A stretch of 64,000 bases of DNA, from the NCBI GenBank assembly GCA_963790075.1, contig CAWBNG010000003.1, positions 744,001-808,000 on the forward strand, in the 5' to 3' direction. This DNA comes from CAYOUV01 sp963790075. GTDB lineage: Bacteria; Chloroflexota; Anaerolineae; Anaerolineales; Villigracilaceae. A program made the position numbers and the translations under genes. The stretch's first letter is position 1; each line of letters starts with the position of its first letter. Below, one piece after another: positions 30,771 to 38,381 of this stretch. The notes below the pieces were generated by a model. The model was not told where the DNA came from and made no database searches. It worked only from the letters and a program-made list of their open reading frames with translations.

Positions 30771-32156
30771 TCAATTAGACAGTAAACGTTTGGCTGCCTG
30801 GTTATGTTTCTCGACCAGCCGGCCTTCATCCAGCGTGACGAGCTGGCCCTGTTTGACCACGAACTTGCCGCCGACGACGGTGTAATCAGCCTTGACCGGC
30901 TGGGTAAAGATCGTGGCGGCTAGCGGGTCGTGCAACGCCCCGGCATAGCCGAGGCGGTTAAGATCGATCGCGAAGAAGTCGGCGCATTTACCGGCTTCGA
31001 GCGAACCGATGTCGGAGCGACCGAGCACAGTCGCGCCGCCGCGCGTGGCCAACCACAGGACGTCGCGGGCGGTTATCAGCGTGCGGCTGGGATCATCCGA
31101 GCGCGAGAAGCCAGTGAGGCCTTCCTTGACACGTGCCAGCAGCATGGCCTGGCGTGCCTCAGCCAACAGATGCGAACCATCGTTCGAGGCAGAGCCGTCC
31201 ACGCCTAACCCAACCTTGATGCCAGCCGCCATGTATTCCCTGACGGGAGCGATGCCAGAGGCCAGGCGCATGTTCGAGGAGGGACAGTGTGCCACCCCGC
31301 AGCCGTACCGCGAAAAGACGTCGATCTCTTCTTGGTTGACCCAGACAGCATGTGCAAACCAAACATCTTGACCGACCCAGTCGACTTCCTGCATGTACCC
31401 AACCGGGCGGTGGCCGAAGCGCTCGAGACAGAAGGACTCCTCGTCCTCGGTCTCGGCCAGATGGGTGTGCAGGTGCACGCCGTACTGGCGCGCCAGTTTG
31501 GCGGATTCCTTCAGCAGGTCCGTAGTGACGGAGAAGGGTGAGCAGGGTGCCAGCACGATCTGGACCGTGGCGCCGGGTTTGGCGTCGTGATAGGTCTCGA
31601 TCAGACGCTGGGAATCTTTCAGGATCTGCTCCTCGCTGTCCACCACAGAATCGGGCGGCAGGCCGCCCTGCGATTCGCCCAGGGACATCGAGCCGCGCGA
31701 GGCCTGCAGCCGGACCCCAATCTCCCTGGCAGCGGCAATCTCGTCATCCAGTCTGGACCCGTTGGGAAAAAGGTACAGGTGATCGGAAGCAGTCGTGCAG
31801 CCGGAAAAAGCCAGTTCGGCCAGCGCGGTCTGGGTCGAAATGAAGATGTCATCCGGAGTCAAACGCGCCCAGATCGGATAAAGCGTCTTAAGCCAGTTGA
31901 ACAGGTTGGCATCCTGAGCGGCCGGGATCGCGCGCGTCAGCGTCTGGTAGAAATGGTGATGGGTATTGACCAGGCCGGGCAGCACGACGTGACCGGCGAG
32001 ATCCAGCACCTGGTCGGCGCTTTGCGGCAGATCGGAGGTCGGACCGACCTGCTCAATGAAACCGTCGCGAATAAAAAGACCACCCCCGGGAATCTCCCGC
32101 CGGTGGTCGTCCATGGTCGCCAGGACCGTCGCGTTTTTGATCAGAAATGTGCTCAT
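30771..32156 (-). CDS. Amidohydrolase, 8-oxoguanine deaminase-like (SsnA/TrzA group)
   Basis: A 461-residue metal-dependent deaminase. The first metal motif is NTHHHFYQTLTRAIP, followed by AQDANLFNWLKTLYPIWARL, a pattern I associate with bacterial 8-oxoguanine deaminases. Other ligands are in HTHLAETEDEES, FAHAVWV and GVDGSASNDGS. ATG 32156 was chosen: the frame continues 41 codons upstream, but that extension crosses the predicted promoter and operator and has no homology. It is the first gene of the operon. Guanine, 8-oxoguanine or a related aminopurine or triazine is the likely substrate. Guanine deaminase activity is the main alternative. Confidence 0.85.
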   Translation of the reverse strand: MSTFLIKNATVLATMDDHRREIPGGGLFIRDGFIEQVGPTSDLPQSADQVLDLAGHVVLPGLVNTHHHFYQTLTRAIPAAQDANLFNWLKTLYPIWARLTPDDIFISTQTALAELAFSGCTTASDHLYLFPNGSRLDDEIAAAREIGVRLQASRGSMSLGESQGGLPPDSVVDSEEQILKDSQRLIETYHDAKPGATVQIVLAPCSPFSVTTDLLKESAKLARQYGVHLHTHLAETEDEESFCLERFGHRPVGYMQEVDWVGQDVWFAHAVWVNQEEIDVFSRYGCGVAHCPSSNMRLASGIAPVREYMAAGIKVGLGVDGSASNDGSHLLAEARQAMLLARVKEGLTGFSRSDDPSRTLITARDVLWLATRGGATVLGRSDIGSLEAGKCADFFAIDLNRLGYAGALHDPLAATIFTQPVKADYTVVGGKFVVKQGQLVTLDEGRLVEKHNQAAKRLLSN

Positions 32157-32170
32157 AAGATTCTCGAAAT

Positions 32171-32187
32171 AATTTGTCAGACAAATT
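32171..32187. promoter_or_regulatory. Perfect 17-bp palindrome, putative GntR operator
   Basis: AATTTGTCAGACAAATT is perfectly symmetric about its central A and fits the FadR-type GntR pattern TNGTNNNACNA. It lies 15 bp upstream of the deaminase start and exactly covers the predicted transcription start of the operon. It shares GTCAGAC with the site at 17833-17841. The operon's own UTRA-type GntR is the likely ligand, though HutC-subfamily sites usually have closer GT/AC spacing. Confidence 0.62.
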
Positions 32188-32193
32188 TTTCTA

Positions 32194-32222
32194 AGTTTAG
32201 CAAAGAATGGGCAGGCTGTCAA
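32194..32222 (-). promoter_or_regulatory. Promoter of the purine/carbamoyl operon
   Basis: Minus strand: consensus TTGACA (32222-32217), 17-bp spacer, TAAACT (32199-32194) with TG one base before it (extended -10). The expected start near 32187 gives a leader of about 30 bases. Confidence 0.6.
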
Positions 32223-32272
32223 TTGAAAAGTGAAATAAGTCACGCATTCGGCCTGACAGAACCAAGCAGTTA

Positions 32273-32300
32273 TTGACATTTGGCCCGGATGTGAAATAAT
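32273..32300 (+). promoter_or_regulatory. Promoter of PAP2 gene
   Basis: Consensus TTGACA (32273-32278), 16-bp spacer, AATAAT (32295-32300). It lies about 35 bp upstream of the PAP2 start and is divergent from the purine operon promoter. Confidence 0.55.
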
Positions 32301-32334
32301 GGGACAAACCGCAATCCCAGAGGAGGCTCACAGC

Positions 32335-33303
32335 ATGGACAGCATCTATTCCTTCGGCATCGCCATCATCCAACGGCTGCAAACCCTTAGCCCGGGTTTG
32401 GACGGCTTGATGAAAGCCGCCACATTCCTGGGCACGGTCGAGTTTTATATCCTGTTCATTCCCCTGCTGTACTGGTGCGTTGACCAGGCTCTGGGGCTGA
32501 GGGTGTTGTTCATCCTGATCCTGACCGATGTCCCCGCCTCCTACCTAAAGCAGCTTTTCCACCAACCGCGCCCGTACTGGATCGGAAGCGTCCGGGCGCT
32601 GTCCGAAGAAACCTCCTACGGCATTCCCTCCTCGCACGCCAGCAACACGCTGGCCGTCTGGGGGTTGATCGCCTCCAGCCTGAAAAAAGCCTGGCTGTGG
32701 ATTTTCGCCATTTTGCTGCTTTTGCTGATCGGCATCTCGCGTCTGTACCTGGGCGTGCACTTCCCGCAGGACGTACTGGGCGGCTGGCTGCTGGGACTGG
32801 TCGTGCTGTTCCTGTTCATCAAATATGAAAGCCGCTTCCTGGCCTGGTGGGAGCAGAAATCGCTCGAAACCCGCATCCTGCTCGGGCTGGTCTTCTCGGT
32901 TGTCCTGATCCTGGTCGGTCTGCTGGTGGTCTGGGCCATTTCCGGCACCCCCAATCCGCCAGCCTGGGCCAGCTTTGCCACGGAAGGACGCGACCTGAGC
33001 CATTACTTCACGCTGGGTGGCTTCTTGTTCGGGGCGGTAGCGGGCGTGAGCTGGATGCAGAAATACGCCCGTTTCCAGATGGCAGGCTCGCTCTGGCAGC
33101 GGATCGGCCGCTACGCACTCGGAATGGCGATCCTGTTCGCCATCTACCTGGGGCTGGACATATTATTCGCCCTGTTCGCCCCGGACGCCTCCCCACTGGG
33201 ATTTTTACTGCGCTACGTCCGCTACGCCTGCGTGGCGCTGTGGGCCAGCTTCGGCGCTCCCTGGGTATTTTTGAAAGTGAGGCTAGCGAAGAAGGTCGAT
33301 TAA
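32335..33303 (+). CDS. PAP2-family phosphatase, membrane-bound
   Basis: A 322-residue integral membrane phosphatase for lipid-type phosphates. The three PAP2 motifs are present: KQLFHQPRPYWIG, PSSHASN (usual PSGH) and SRLYLGVHFPQDVLGG, with catalytic histidines in the last two. About eight helices are predicted, including extra C-terminal ones not seen in minimal PAP2 proteins. ATG 32335 has AGGAGG nine bases before it and is preferred over the in-frame ATG at 32299. The substrate may be undecaprenyl or other lipid pyrophosphate. The gene stands alone between two promoters and a terminator. Confidence 0.9.
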   Translation: MDSIYSFGIAIIQRLQTLSPGLDGLMKAATFLGTVEFYILFIPLLYWCVDQALGLRVLFILILTDVPASYLKQLFHQPRPYWIGSVRALSEETSYGIPSSHASNTLAVWGLIASSLKKAWLWIFAILLLLLIGISRLYLGVHFPQDVLGGWLLGLVVLFLFIKYESRFLAWWEQKSLETRILLGLVFSVVLILVGLLVVWAISGTPNPPAWASFATEGRDLSHYFTLGGFLFGAVAGVSWMQKYARFQMAGSLWQRIGRYALGMAILFAIYLGLDILFALFAPDASPLGFLLRYVRYACVALWASFGAPWVFLKVRLAKKVD

Positions 33304-33309
33304 AAAGAA

Positions 33310-33335
33310 ACAGGACAGCAATATTGCTGTCCTGT
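33310..33335. terminator. Bidirectional terminator, PAP2 / cold-shock gene
   Basis: A perfect 26-bp palindrome (arms 33310-33322 and 33323-33335) with an A run on the left and a T run on the right. It serves the convergent PAP2 and CspA genes. Confidence 0.85.
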
Positions 33336-33359
33336 TTTGGTCTAACAGATTGAAACCGT

Positions 33360-33569
33360 TTAGATAACGGTCACGTTCTCTGCTTGCAGGCCTTTTTGGC
33401 CCTGCGTCACAGTGAACTCAACGCGCTGGCCTTCTTCCAGGTTGCGGAAACCATCACCAACGATGGCGTTGAAATGTACGAATACATCTTCGCCTTCAGC
33501 ACGTTGGATGAAACCGTAACCCTTGCTGCCATTGAACCACTTGACGGTGCCTTGTTCTTTTTCAGACAT
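33360..33569 (-). CDS. csp: Cold-shock protein (CspA family)
   Basis: A 69-residue OB-fold nucleic-acid-binding protein. RNP1 is KGYGFIQ and RNP2 is VFVHF, both intact, with the opening QGTVKWFNGSKG. Length is standard. GGAAAGGAG lies before the ATG. The AT-rich upstream stretch (33570-33720) leaves room for a long leader, as in many csp genes, and contains -10-like hexamers but no clear -35. It is the first of a group of RNA-related genes that includes CarD, RRM and helicase genes. Confidence 0.93.
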   Translation of the reverse strand: MSEKEQGTVKWFNGSKGYGFIQRAEGEDVFVHFNAIVGDGFRNLEEGQRVEFTVTQGQKGLQAENVTVI

Positions 33570-33724
33570 GATTTGGAACTCCTTTCCTTGTAGAATGTCG
33601 CTGAGTTAAGCATGGGTTCCAAATCAAAAACTTACACTTTGTATTAGAACTTCTGTTTATCAAGCAATTCAGTATAACCTACAAGCTAAATCCGTGTGTT
33701 AACCTTTTGTTAGAATTTGGCCGC

Positions 33725-34237
33725 TCAACCCTCGTGGGCCGCTTTGCCCTTTTTGAGCAGGGCAGCGATTTCATAAGAGGCCTCAGCCTGGGAGCAGCCT
33801 TCGACGACCGCCCATTCCTGGCAGAGCACGTTCAGGATGACGCGCTGGAATTCTGACAGCGGTCCGTACAGCGGCTTGCGCCAACCGAAGGCCGCCAGGT
33901 CCCTGATAACCTCGCAATGCGCGACGATCGTCCCCTGATTGATGTGCTCGGACAGGCTGGTCAGCAGGCCGCGGTCCGGTTTGAGTGCCTGCGGTGCCGA
34001 CTGCAGCACCTGACGGCACTGTTCGAGTTCCTTTTTTTCACTCAACTTGCGCAGCCCGGAGGTGGGCAGATCGACCGGCACCCACAGGGTGGTATCCGGA
34101 ATGGAGATCACATAATACCTGCGGGTGGTATTCGGTTCAAATTGCTTTTCCTCCAGGTTGGCCACATAGCCAACCCCGTGCTGCGGATGCACAACCTTGT
34201 CACCAATATCGAATTTCATATCTAAAATTTCAGTCAT
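33725..34237 (-). CDS. CarD-family transcription regulator (second copy)
   Basis: A 170-residue protein with an N-terminal Tudor-like RNA-polymerase-interacting domain (FDIGDKVVHPQHGVGYVANLE) and an all-helical C-terminal domain. ATG 34237 was chosen for its GAGAG site. It overlaps the stop of the first copy by eight bases. A second in-frame ATG at 34219 aligns with the start of the paralogue. It matches the adjacent copy throughout (TTLWVPVDLPTSGLRKL versus TLWVPLSLTTSGIRKL), so it is a tandem duplicate. CarD proteins bind RNA polymerase beta and affect promoter opening, especially of rRNA genes. Confidence 0.9.
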   Translation of the reverse strand: MTEILDMKFDIGDKVVHPQHGVGYVANLEEKQFEPNTTRRYYVISIPDTTLWVPVDLPTSGLRKLSEKKELEQCRQVLQSAPQALKPDRGLLTSLSEHINQGTIVAHCEVIRDLAAFGWRKPLYGPLSEFQRVILNVLCQEWAVVEGCSQAEASYEIAALLKKGKAAHEG

Positions 34238-34730
34238 GGCTCTCAGTCTGCCTGCCTTTTTCAAGCAGGGATTCAATCTCAATCTGGGCTTCCGTAAGGG
34301 TTATGCCCTCCACAGCGGCCCATTCCTGACACAAGACATCCTGGGTGGTACGCAAAAAAACAGCAATAGCCCCGCTGAGCGATTTGTGCCAGCCATAGGC
34401 GGTCAGGTCGCGCACGACTTCGCAGTGAGCGGTCAGCGTCCCCTCTTTGAGATGATCGCTCAGTTCGGTCTGGCGCAAACGTGGGTCGGAGTTGAGAGGC
34501 GCAGCCGGAGCCTTTAGCAAACGGCGGCAACTGGCGACTTCACTTTTCACCGTCAGCTTTCGAATCCCGGAAGTAGTCAGACTCAAGGGCACCCACAAAG
34601 TGCTGCCCGGAAAAGATATTTCGTAATACGGACGCTTCTCTCCCGCCACAAATTGCTTGATAGCCAATTTGGTCACGTTTCCTAATCCGTGCCGCGGGTG
34701 AACCACCCGGTCCCCAACTTTAAATGTCAT
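34230..34730 (-). CDS. CarD-family transcription regulator (first copy)
   Basis: A 166-residue CarD/CdnL-like protein. The RNA-polymerase-binding domain spans about 1-60 (FKVGDRVVHPRHGLGNVTKL) and the helical domain the rest, including EVVRDLTAYGWHKSLSGA, which aligns with EVIRDLAAFGWRKPLYGP in the next gene. AGAGGAT precedes the ATG. It starts 8 bp after the RRM gene and overlaps the second copy, so RRM-CarD-CarD is probably one transcript under the structured leader upstream. Confidence 0.9.
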   Translation of the reverse strand: MTFKVGDRVVHPRHGLGNVTKLAIKQFVAGEKRPYYEISFPGSTLWVPLSLTTSGIRKLTVKSEVASCRRLLKAPAAPLNSDPRLRQTELSDHLKEGTLTAHCEVVRDLTAYGWHKSLSGAIAVFLRTTQDVLCQEWAAVEGITLTEAQIEIESLLEKGRQTESHD

Positions 34731-34738
34731 AACATCCT

Positions 34739-35053
34739 CTAAAACCGGCGGTTCCCTCCGCCGCGTTTTTGATTACGATCTCGCCCCTGAAACCCGCTGC
34801 GTTCTTCGCGCGGACGGGCAAAGTTTACCGTCAGTTGGCGTTCGTCCAGCGAATATTCATGGAACATGCTGATCGCTTTTTGAGCCTCGGCCTGCGATTC
34901 CATTTCGATAAAAGCAAATCCTTTGGATCTTCCGGTGCTGCGATCTTTGATCAAGGCCACCGAACTTACCGCACCTGCCTGCGAAAAGAGTTCGCGCAAA
35001 TCCTCTTCGGTCGTATCGTACGACATATTCCCAACGTAGAGCTTTGCTTCCAT
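34739..35053 (-). CDS. RRM-domain RNA-binding protein
   Basis: A 104-residue single-RRM protein of the bacterial Rbp type. RNP2 is LYVGNM (about 5-10) and RNP1 is KGFAFIEM (about 44-51). A Gly/Arg-rich tail (RGGGNRRF) extends beyond the RRM. In cyanobacteria such proteins respond to cold, and here the gene is close to csp and a DEAD-box helicase. AAAGGAGCAGGAG precedes the ATG. The leader holds an intrinsic terminator 40 bp upstream of the start, suggesting attenuation. Its paralogue is divergent at 35312. Confidence 0.92.
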   Translation of the reverse strand: MEAKLYVGNMSYDTTEEDLRELFSQAGAVSSVALIKDRSTGRSKGFAFIEMESQAEAQKAISMFHEYSLDERQLTVNFARPREERSGFQGRDRNQKRGGGNRRF

Positions 35054-35090
35054 TCTCCTGCTCCTTTGAAGGCGACTTGAAATTTAGCCC

Positions 35091-35127
35091 AAAAAAGCCG
35101 TCAAACCCGATAATAGGGGTTGACGGC
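35091..35127 (-). terminator. Terminator-like attenuator in RRM-CarD leader
   Basis: Arms 35097-35108 and 35116-35127 pair with one mismatch. Six U residues follow directly on the minus strand. The element lies between a strong extended -10 and the RRM start codon, so it can act only on the RRM transcript itself. Confidence 0.7.
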
Positions 35128-35162
35128 AATGTGAGCGCGCTTGACCTGTTATTAGTCATTCA

Positions 35163-35171
35163 ATTATATCA
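35163..35171 (-). promoter_or_regulatory. Extended -10 promoter of RRM-CarD-CarD
   Basis: TGATATAAT on the minus strand is a perfect extended -10. No good -35 is seen. Transcription would start near 35156, giving a leader of about 100 bases that contains the attenuator hairpin. Confidence 0.6.
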
Positions 35172-35243
35172 TAGCCGACCCAATTTCAGCGTTTGGTGGT
35201 AAAATTAGTCTACAGTTTAATAATTGGAACTGCGTGGCACCTT

Positions 35244-35273
35244 GGCCGCCGTCCCTCTTATGGGACGGCGGCC
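35244..35273 (+). other. Stable hairpin upstream of plus-strand RRM gene
   Basis: A perfect 12-bp, very G/C-rich stem (35244-35255 with 35262-35273) and a 6-base loop. No U run follows on either strand, so it is not a simple terminator. A second small hairpin (CCGGATCATCCGG, 35284-35296) partly covers the putative ribosome site. Both lie in the probable leader of the RRM gene. Confidence 0.6.
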
Positions 35274-35311
35274 ATTCTATATACCGGATCATCCGGAGAA
35301 AGCAGCACAAA

Positions 35312-35569
35312 ATGAATGCCAAGTTATACGTAGGCAACCTTAATAAAGCAACCACCCAGGAAGAACTCAGGACCCTGTTCGCCCAGGCCGGAGAAGTGGC
35401 TTTGACGGAAATCATCTCCGAACGAAACAGCGGTATATCAAAGGGCTTTGCATTTGTCACCATGGGCACGGAAGCTGAAGCCGAAAAAGCCATCCAACTC
35501 TTCAATGCCTATTCCCTGAATGACCATGAATTAAAAGTGGATGTAGCCAAGCCAAAACGCGAGAGCTAG
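35312..35569 (+). CDS. RRM-domain RNA-binding protein (paralogue)
   Basis: An 85-residue single-RRM protein. RNP2 is LYVGNL and RNP1 is KGFAFVTM. It is about half identical to the divergent RRM protein at 34739 but lacks the Gly/Arg tail. ATG 35312 was chosen because homology starts there (MNAKLYVGN). Upstream in-frame codons run through the leader hairpin. GGAG lies about 15 bases before the ATG, an unusually long spacing, within a small hairpin. Confidence 0.9.
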   Translation: MNAKLYVGNLNKATTQEELRTLFAQAGEVALTEIISERNSGISKGFAFVTMGTEAEAEKAIQLFNAYSLNDHELKVDVAKPKRES

Positions 35570-35875
35570 GCTGGCCAAAGAACGTCCAGGCGTAGCCATC
35601 AGTCAAGGATTTTACATGAACGCATTCTCCGGCCCCACATATGAAAGCACGATCGGGAAGATGCGCCTTGAATTGGTGGCTGCCATTCGCAGGACCAGGT
35701 CAATCCAGATTCCGGTATGAACCTCAGAGGCCGCTTACCTTACAGGAGCAATCCTTCCTGGATCTTGGAACCAATCCCCCCGAGGAGAGAAGTCCCGCCA
35801 GATACTGCGGCATGCCTTATAAAAAGTTCGTTCGTGACGATAAGCTTCTCCGTTTGATTCCATAAGGAGTCCGCC
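35570..35875. other. 306-bp region without a convincing gene
   Basis: Between the RRM gene and the SHOCT-domain gene. A 34-codon frame (35616-35720) has AAGGA before its ATG, and the same frame stays open for about 33 more codons after its TGA, as in a decayed gene. A 74-codon frame at 35641 overlaps it. Neither resembles a known protein. No terminator hairpin was seen. Confidence 0.4.
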
Positions 35876-36307
35876 ATGGAAAAGAACCAAAAAAATCCAT
35901 TGTTAGCAGGCGTGTTGAATATGCTGCTGCCCGGGTTTATCCATGTTTACATCAAGAAGGAATGGCTCAAATTTATCCTGACATTTGTCGGCTTGGAACT
36001 TGTGCTGGCAATTGTCATCTGGTTTGGGTCTTCGCTACAAAATACACGTTCCTTCGGTATCCCCCAGGGATTATGCCCGGGGGCCCTGGCACTGTTCGTT
36101 CTGGTCCCTTTGTTCGTGAGCGGCATGAAAGCCACCACAGAATACAACAAAATCCTGGATAGCGAAACCATGTATCAGTCTCAAAAAACGGTTTCCCGGG
36201 ACGATGATGACGAGCAATTGAGGAAAATCCAAAAGCTTCGTGATGATGGCCTGATATCCGCGCAGCAATATGACACGCGAAAGAACCGGGTTGGCAAAAA
36301 GAAATAA
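35876..36307 (+). CDS. Small membrane protein with C-terminal SHOCT-like domain
   Basis: A 143-residue protein with three hydrophobic segments (about 8-22, 30-52 and 68-88) and a soluble tail. The last 30 residues (LRKIQKLRDDGLISAQQYDT) match the SHOCT pattern, a short helical oligomerisation motif. The N-terminal NPLLAGVLNMLLPGFIHVYI resembles TM2-like or YccF-like small membrane domains. AAGGAG precedes ATG 35876. Function is unknown. Confidence 0.82.
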   Translation: MEKNQKNPLLAGVLNMLLPGFIHVYIKKEWLKFILTFVGLELVLAIVIWFGSSLQNTRSFGIPQGLCPGALALFVLVPLFVSGMKATTEYNKILDSETMYQSQKTVSRDDDDEQLRKIQKLRDDGLISAQQYDTRKNRVGKKK

Positions 36308-36340
36308 CAACCTTCCCGAACGAGAAGAGAAAAACCGCGA

Positions 36341-36793
36341 TTGATTACGATCAATATGAGCTCGCTGATCTTGCGACCTGTCAGCGATGTATTCGTCTTT
36401 ATTTCCACGCCGGAGAACAATTCTCAGTGGCAGTATGGGTCGATGGAATCCTCTCAAATTTCAGAGGGGAGCGTGGCGGTCGGCACAAAATTCAGCAGTT
36501 TCGGTCATTTCATGGGGCGCCGTATTCAGACCACCTTTGAAGTAACCGAGCTTGAAGCAAATAAAGCTTATGGTTTTAAAACCATTTCCGGCCCGATTCA
36601 ACTGCAGACCTCCTACAATTTCGAGAGCGTCAGCCACGGAACGAACCTAACAATTCTTACCCGGGTCAGCCCGGGTGGGTTCTTCAAACTGGTGGACCCG
36701 ATCGTTGCAAGAGCCGCCAGGAAGCAATTTAAGGAAAACTTTTCAAAGCTGAAGGAGTTAATGGAAGCCAGAGAATTTATTCGCCAGGAATAG
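36341..36793 (+). CDS. SRPBCC-family protein (polyketide cyclase/START-like)
   Basis: A 150-residue protein of the SRPBCC fold that binds hydrophobic ligands. It has the opening pattern LILRPVSDVFVFISTPENNSQW, a central TTFEVTELEANKAYGF, and a long C-terminal helix (VARAARKQFKENFSKLKELM). TTG 36341 is a plausible start with GAAGAGA ten bases before it. ATG 36356 is the alternative and would shorten the first strand. The ligand is unknown. It follows the SHOCT gene after 33 bp. Confidence 0.85.
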   Translation: MITINMSSLILRPVSDVFVFISTPENNSQWQYGSMESSQISEGSVAVGTKFSSFGHFMGRRIQTTFEVTELEANKAYGFKTISGPIQLQTSYNFESVSHGTNLTILTRVSPGGFFKLVDPIVARAARKQFKENFSKLKELMEAREFIRQE

Positions 36794-36816
36794 CACCTAT
36801 TCGAATAAAAGCCATC

Positions 36817-36845
36817 CTTGACAGTCCTGCCTTCATCGGTTATCG
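36817..36845 (+). promoter_or_regulatory. Putative promoter of DEAD-box helicase gene
   Basis: TTGACA (36817-36822), 17-bp spacer, TATCGT (36840-36845). The leader would be about 100 bases, which suits a cold-regulated RNA helicase. Confidence 0.45.
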
Positions 36846-36952
36846 TATCAACCTTATTTATTAGTTCAGCAGTCGTTGCCGTTGTTATTTTCTTGAGCCC
36901 CCGCTCGATCCCCCTTTGACATCCGCCTGACTACTGAAGAAAAGGAACATTT

Positions 36953-38212
36953 GTGAACTTTGACCAGTTCAATCTGGATTCTCGCCTACAGACGGGTATC
37001 AAACGCGCCGGCTATAGCACGCCAACACCGGTTCAAACACAAGCCATCCCGGTCGCCATGGCCGGCCGCGACTTAATCGGCACCGCCCAAACCGGAACAG
37101 GCAAGACGGCTGCATTCGTGCTGCCCATTTTGCATAACCTCATCAACGGCCCGCGCAACCAGACGCGCGCCCTGATCGTTACCCCTACGCGTGAGTTAGC
37201 CGAGCAAATCAATCAGGCTATCCGCATGTTATCCGTTGGAACCGGACTGCGCAGTGGGACCATTTATGGAGGCGTGGGAGCCAACCCGCAAATCCAGGCT
37301 TTACGCAAAGGCGTTGAGATCATTGTCGCCTGCCCCGGTCGGCTGCTGGACCTGATGTCCCAGGGACATGCCCGCCTGGACCGGATCGAAGTGCTGGTCC
37401 TGGACGAAGCCGACCGCATGTTCGATATGGGATTCCTGCCCGACGTCAAACGCATCATCAAAGCCGTCCCATCCCAGCACCAGACCATGCTGTTTTCGGC
37501 AACCTTCCCGCGCGAAGTGGAGCAACTTGCCAACCAGTCGCTCAAGCAGCCAACCCGCATCGCGGTAGGGCTCAGCCGCCCGGCACACACCGTCTCGCAC
37601 GCCCTCTATCCGATATCGCAACACTTGAAGCGAAACCTATTGCTGGCGCTGCTTAAACAAACTGATACGAACTCGGTGCTGATCTTCACCCGCACCAAGC
37701 ACCGTGCCAGCCGTTTACAAGAACAAATCGAGAAAGCCGGCTACAGTGTCACCAGCCTGCACAGCAACCGTACGCAAGGCCAGCGTCAGACAGCACTCGC
37801 CGGCTTTAAAAACGGGAAATACCAGATCATGGTCGCGACCGACATCGCCGCCCGCGGCCTGGACGTGGACAGCATCTCGCATGTCATCAACTTCGACATG
37901 CCTGACACCGCCGACGCTTACATCCACCGCATCGGTCGCACCGGGCGGGCTGAGCGCAGCGGCGATGCTTTCACCCTGGTCACGCCGGAAGATGAAAGCA
38001 TGATCCGCACCCTGGAAAAGATCATGGGGCACAAGCTGGATCGCCAAATGCTGGAAGATTTTGATTACAAGGCACCTGCCCCGCCCCGAAAAACTCAGGC
38101 GCCGCGCCAGGCGACCGAGCGGCCTACGTACAAATCCCCGCACCCTGACCGTCCCCGCTCCCTGCGGCGTCAGCACGCCAAGGCGAGTCATAAATCACAA
38201 GGACGATACTAA
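36953..38212 (+). CDS. DEAD-box ATP-dependent RNA helicase (RhlE/CsdA type)
   Basis: Unwinds RNA duplexes with ATP, acting in ribosome assembly and mRNA turnover. The 419 residues carry all motifs: Q motif (GYSTPTPVQTQAIP), Walker A AQTGTGKT, PTRELAEQ, VLDEADRMFDMGF, FSATFP, IFTRTKHRA, TDIAARGLDV and HRIGRTGRA. The tail after about 375 is Pro/Arg-rich (RPRSLRRQHAKASHK), as in RNA-anchoring extensions. Start is GTG 36953 with AAAGGAAC before it. It belongs to the local group of csp and RRM genes linked to cold or RNA metabolism. A strong terminator follows. Confidence 0.95.
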   Translation: MNFDQFNLDSRLQTGIKRAGYSTPTPVQTQAIPVAMAGRDLIGTAQTGTGKTAAFVLPILHNLINGPRNQTRALIVTPTRELAEQINQAIRMLSVGTGLRSGTIYGGVGANPQIQALRKGVEIIVACPGRLLDLMSQGHARLDRIEVLVLDEADRMFDMGFLPDVKRIIKAVPSQHQTMLFSATFPREVEQLANQSLKQPTRIAVGLSRPAHTVSHALYPISQHLKRNLLLALLKQTDTNSVLIFTRTKHRASRLQEQIEKAGYSVTSLHSNRTQGQRQTALAGFKNGKYQIMVATDIAARGLDVDSISHVINFDMPDTADAYIHRIGRTGRAERSGDAFTLVTPEDESMIRTLEKIMGHKLDRQMLEDFDYKAPAPPRKTQAPRQATERPTYKSPHPDRPRSLRRQHAKASHKSQGRY

Positions 38213-38219
38213 AATCAAC

Positions 38220-38243
38220 ACTCCCCTCCATTTGGAGGGGAGT
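38220..38243 (+). terminator. Terminator after helicase gene
   Basis: A 10-bp G/C-rich stem (38220-38229 with 38234-38243) and a 4-base loop, followed by TTTG, seven bases after the helicase stop. Confidence 0.8.
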
Positions 38244-38304
38244 TTGCTTAGTCACAGACCTGAGGCTATTCAATAAACTTAGAACGAGCGATTGGGTTAC
38301 AAAT

Positions 38305-38334
38305 TTGACCGCATTGCTCCAAATAAGTTACAAT
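38305..38334 (+). promoter_or_regulatory. Putative promoter of glycoside-hydrolase lipoprotein gene
   Basis: TTGACC (38305-38310), 18-bp spacer, TACAAT (38329-38334), about 48 bp before the start codon. Confidence 0.5.
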
Positions 38335-38381
38335 GGGTTGGAGAAAAATGGGACGATTCAAAGCCAGGAGCAAAATTCGAT

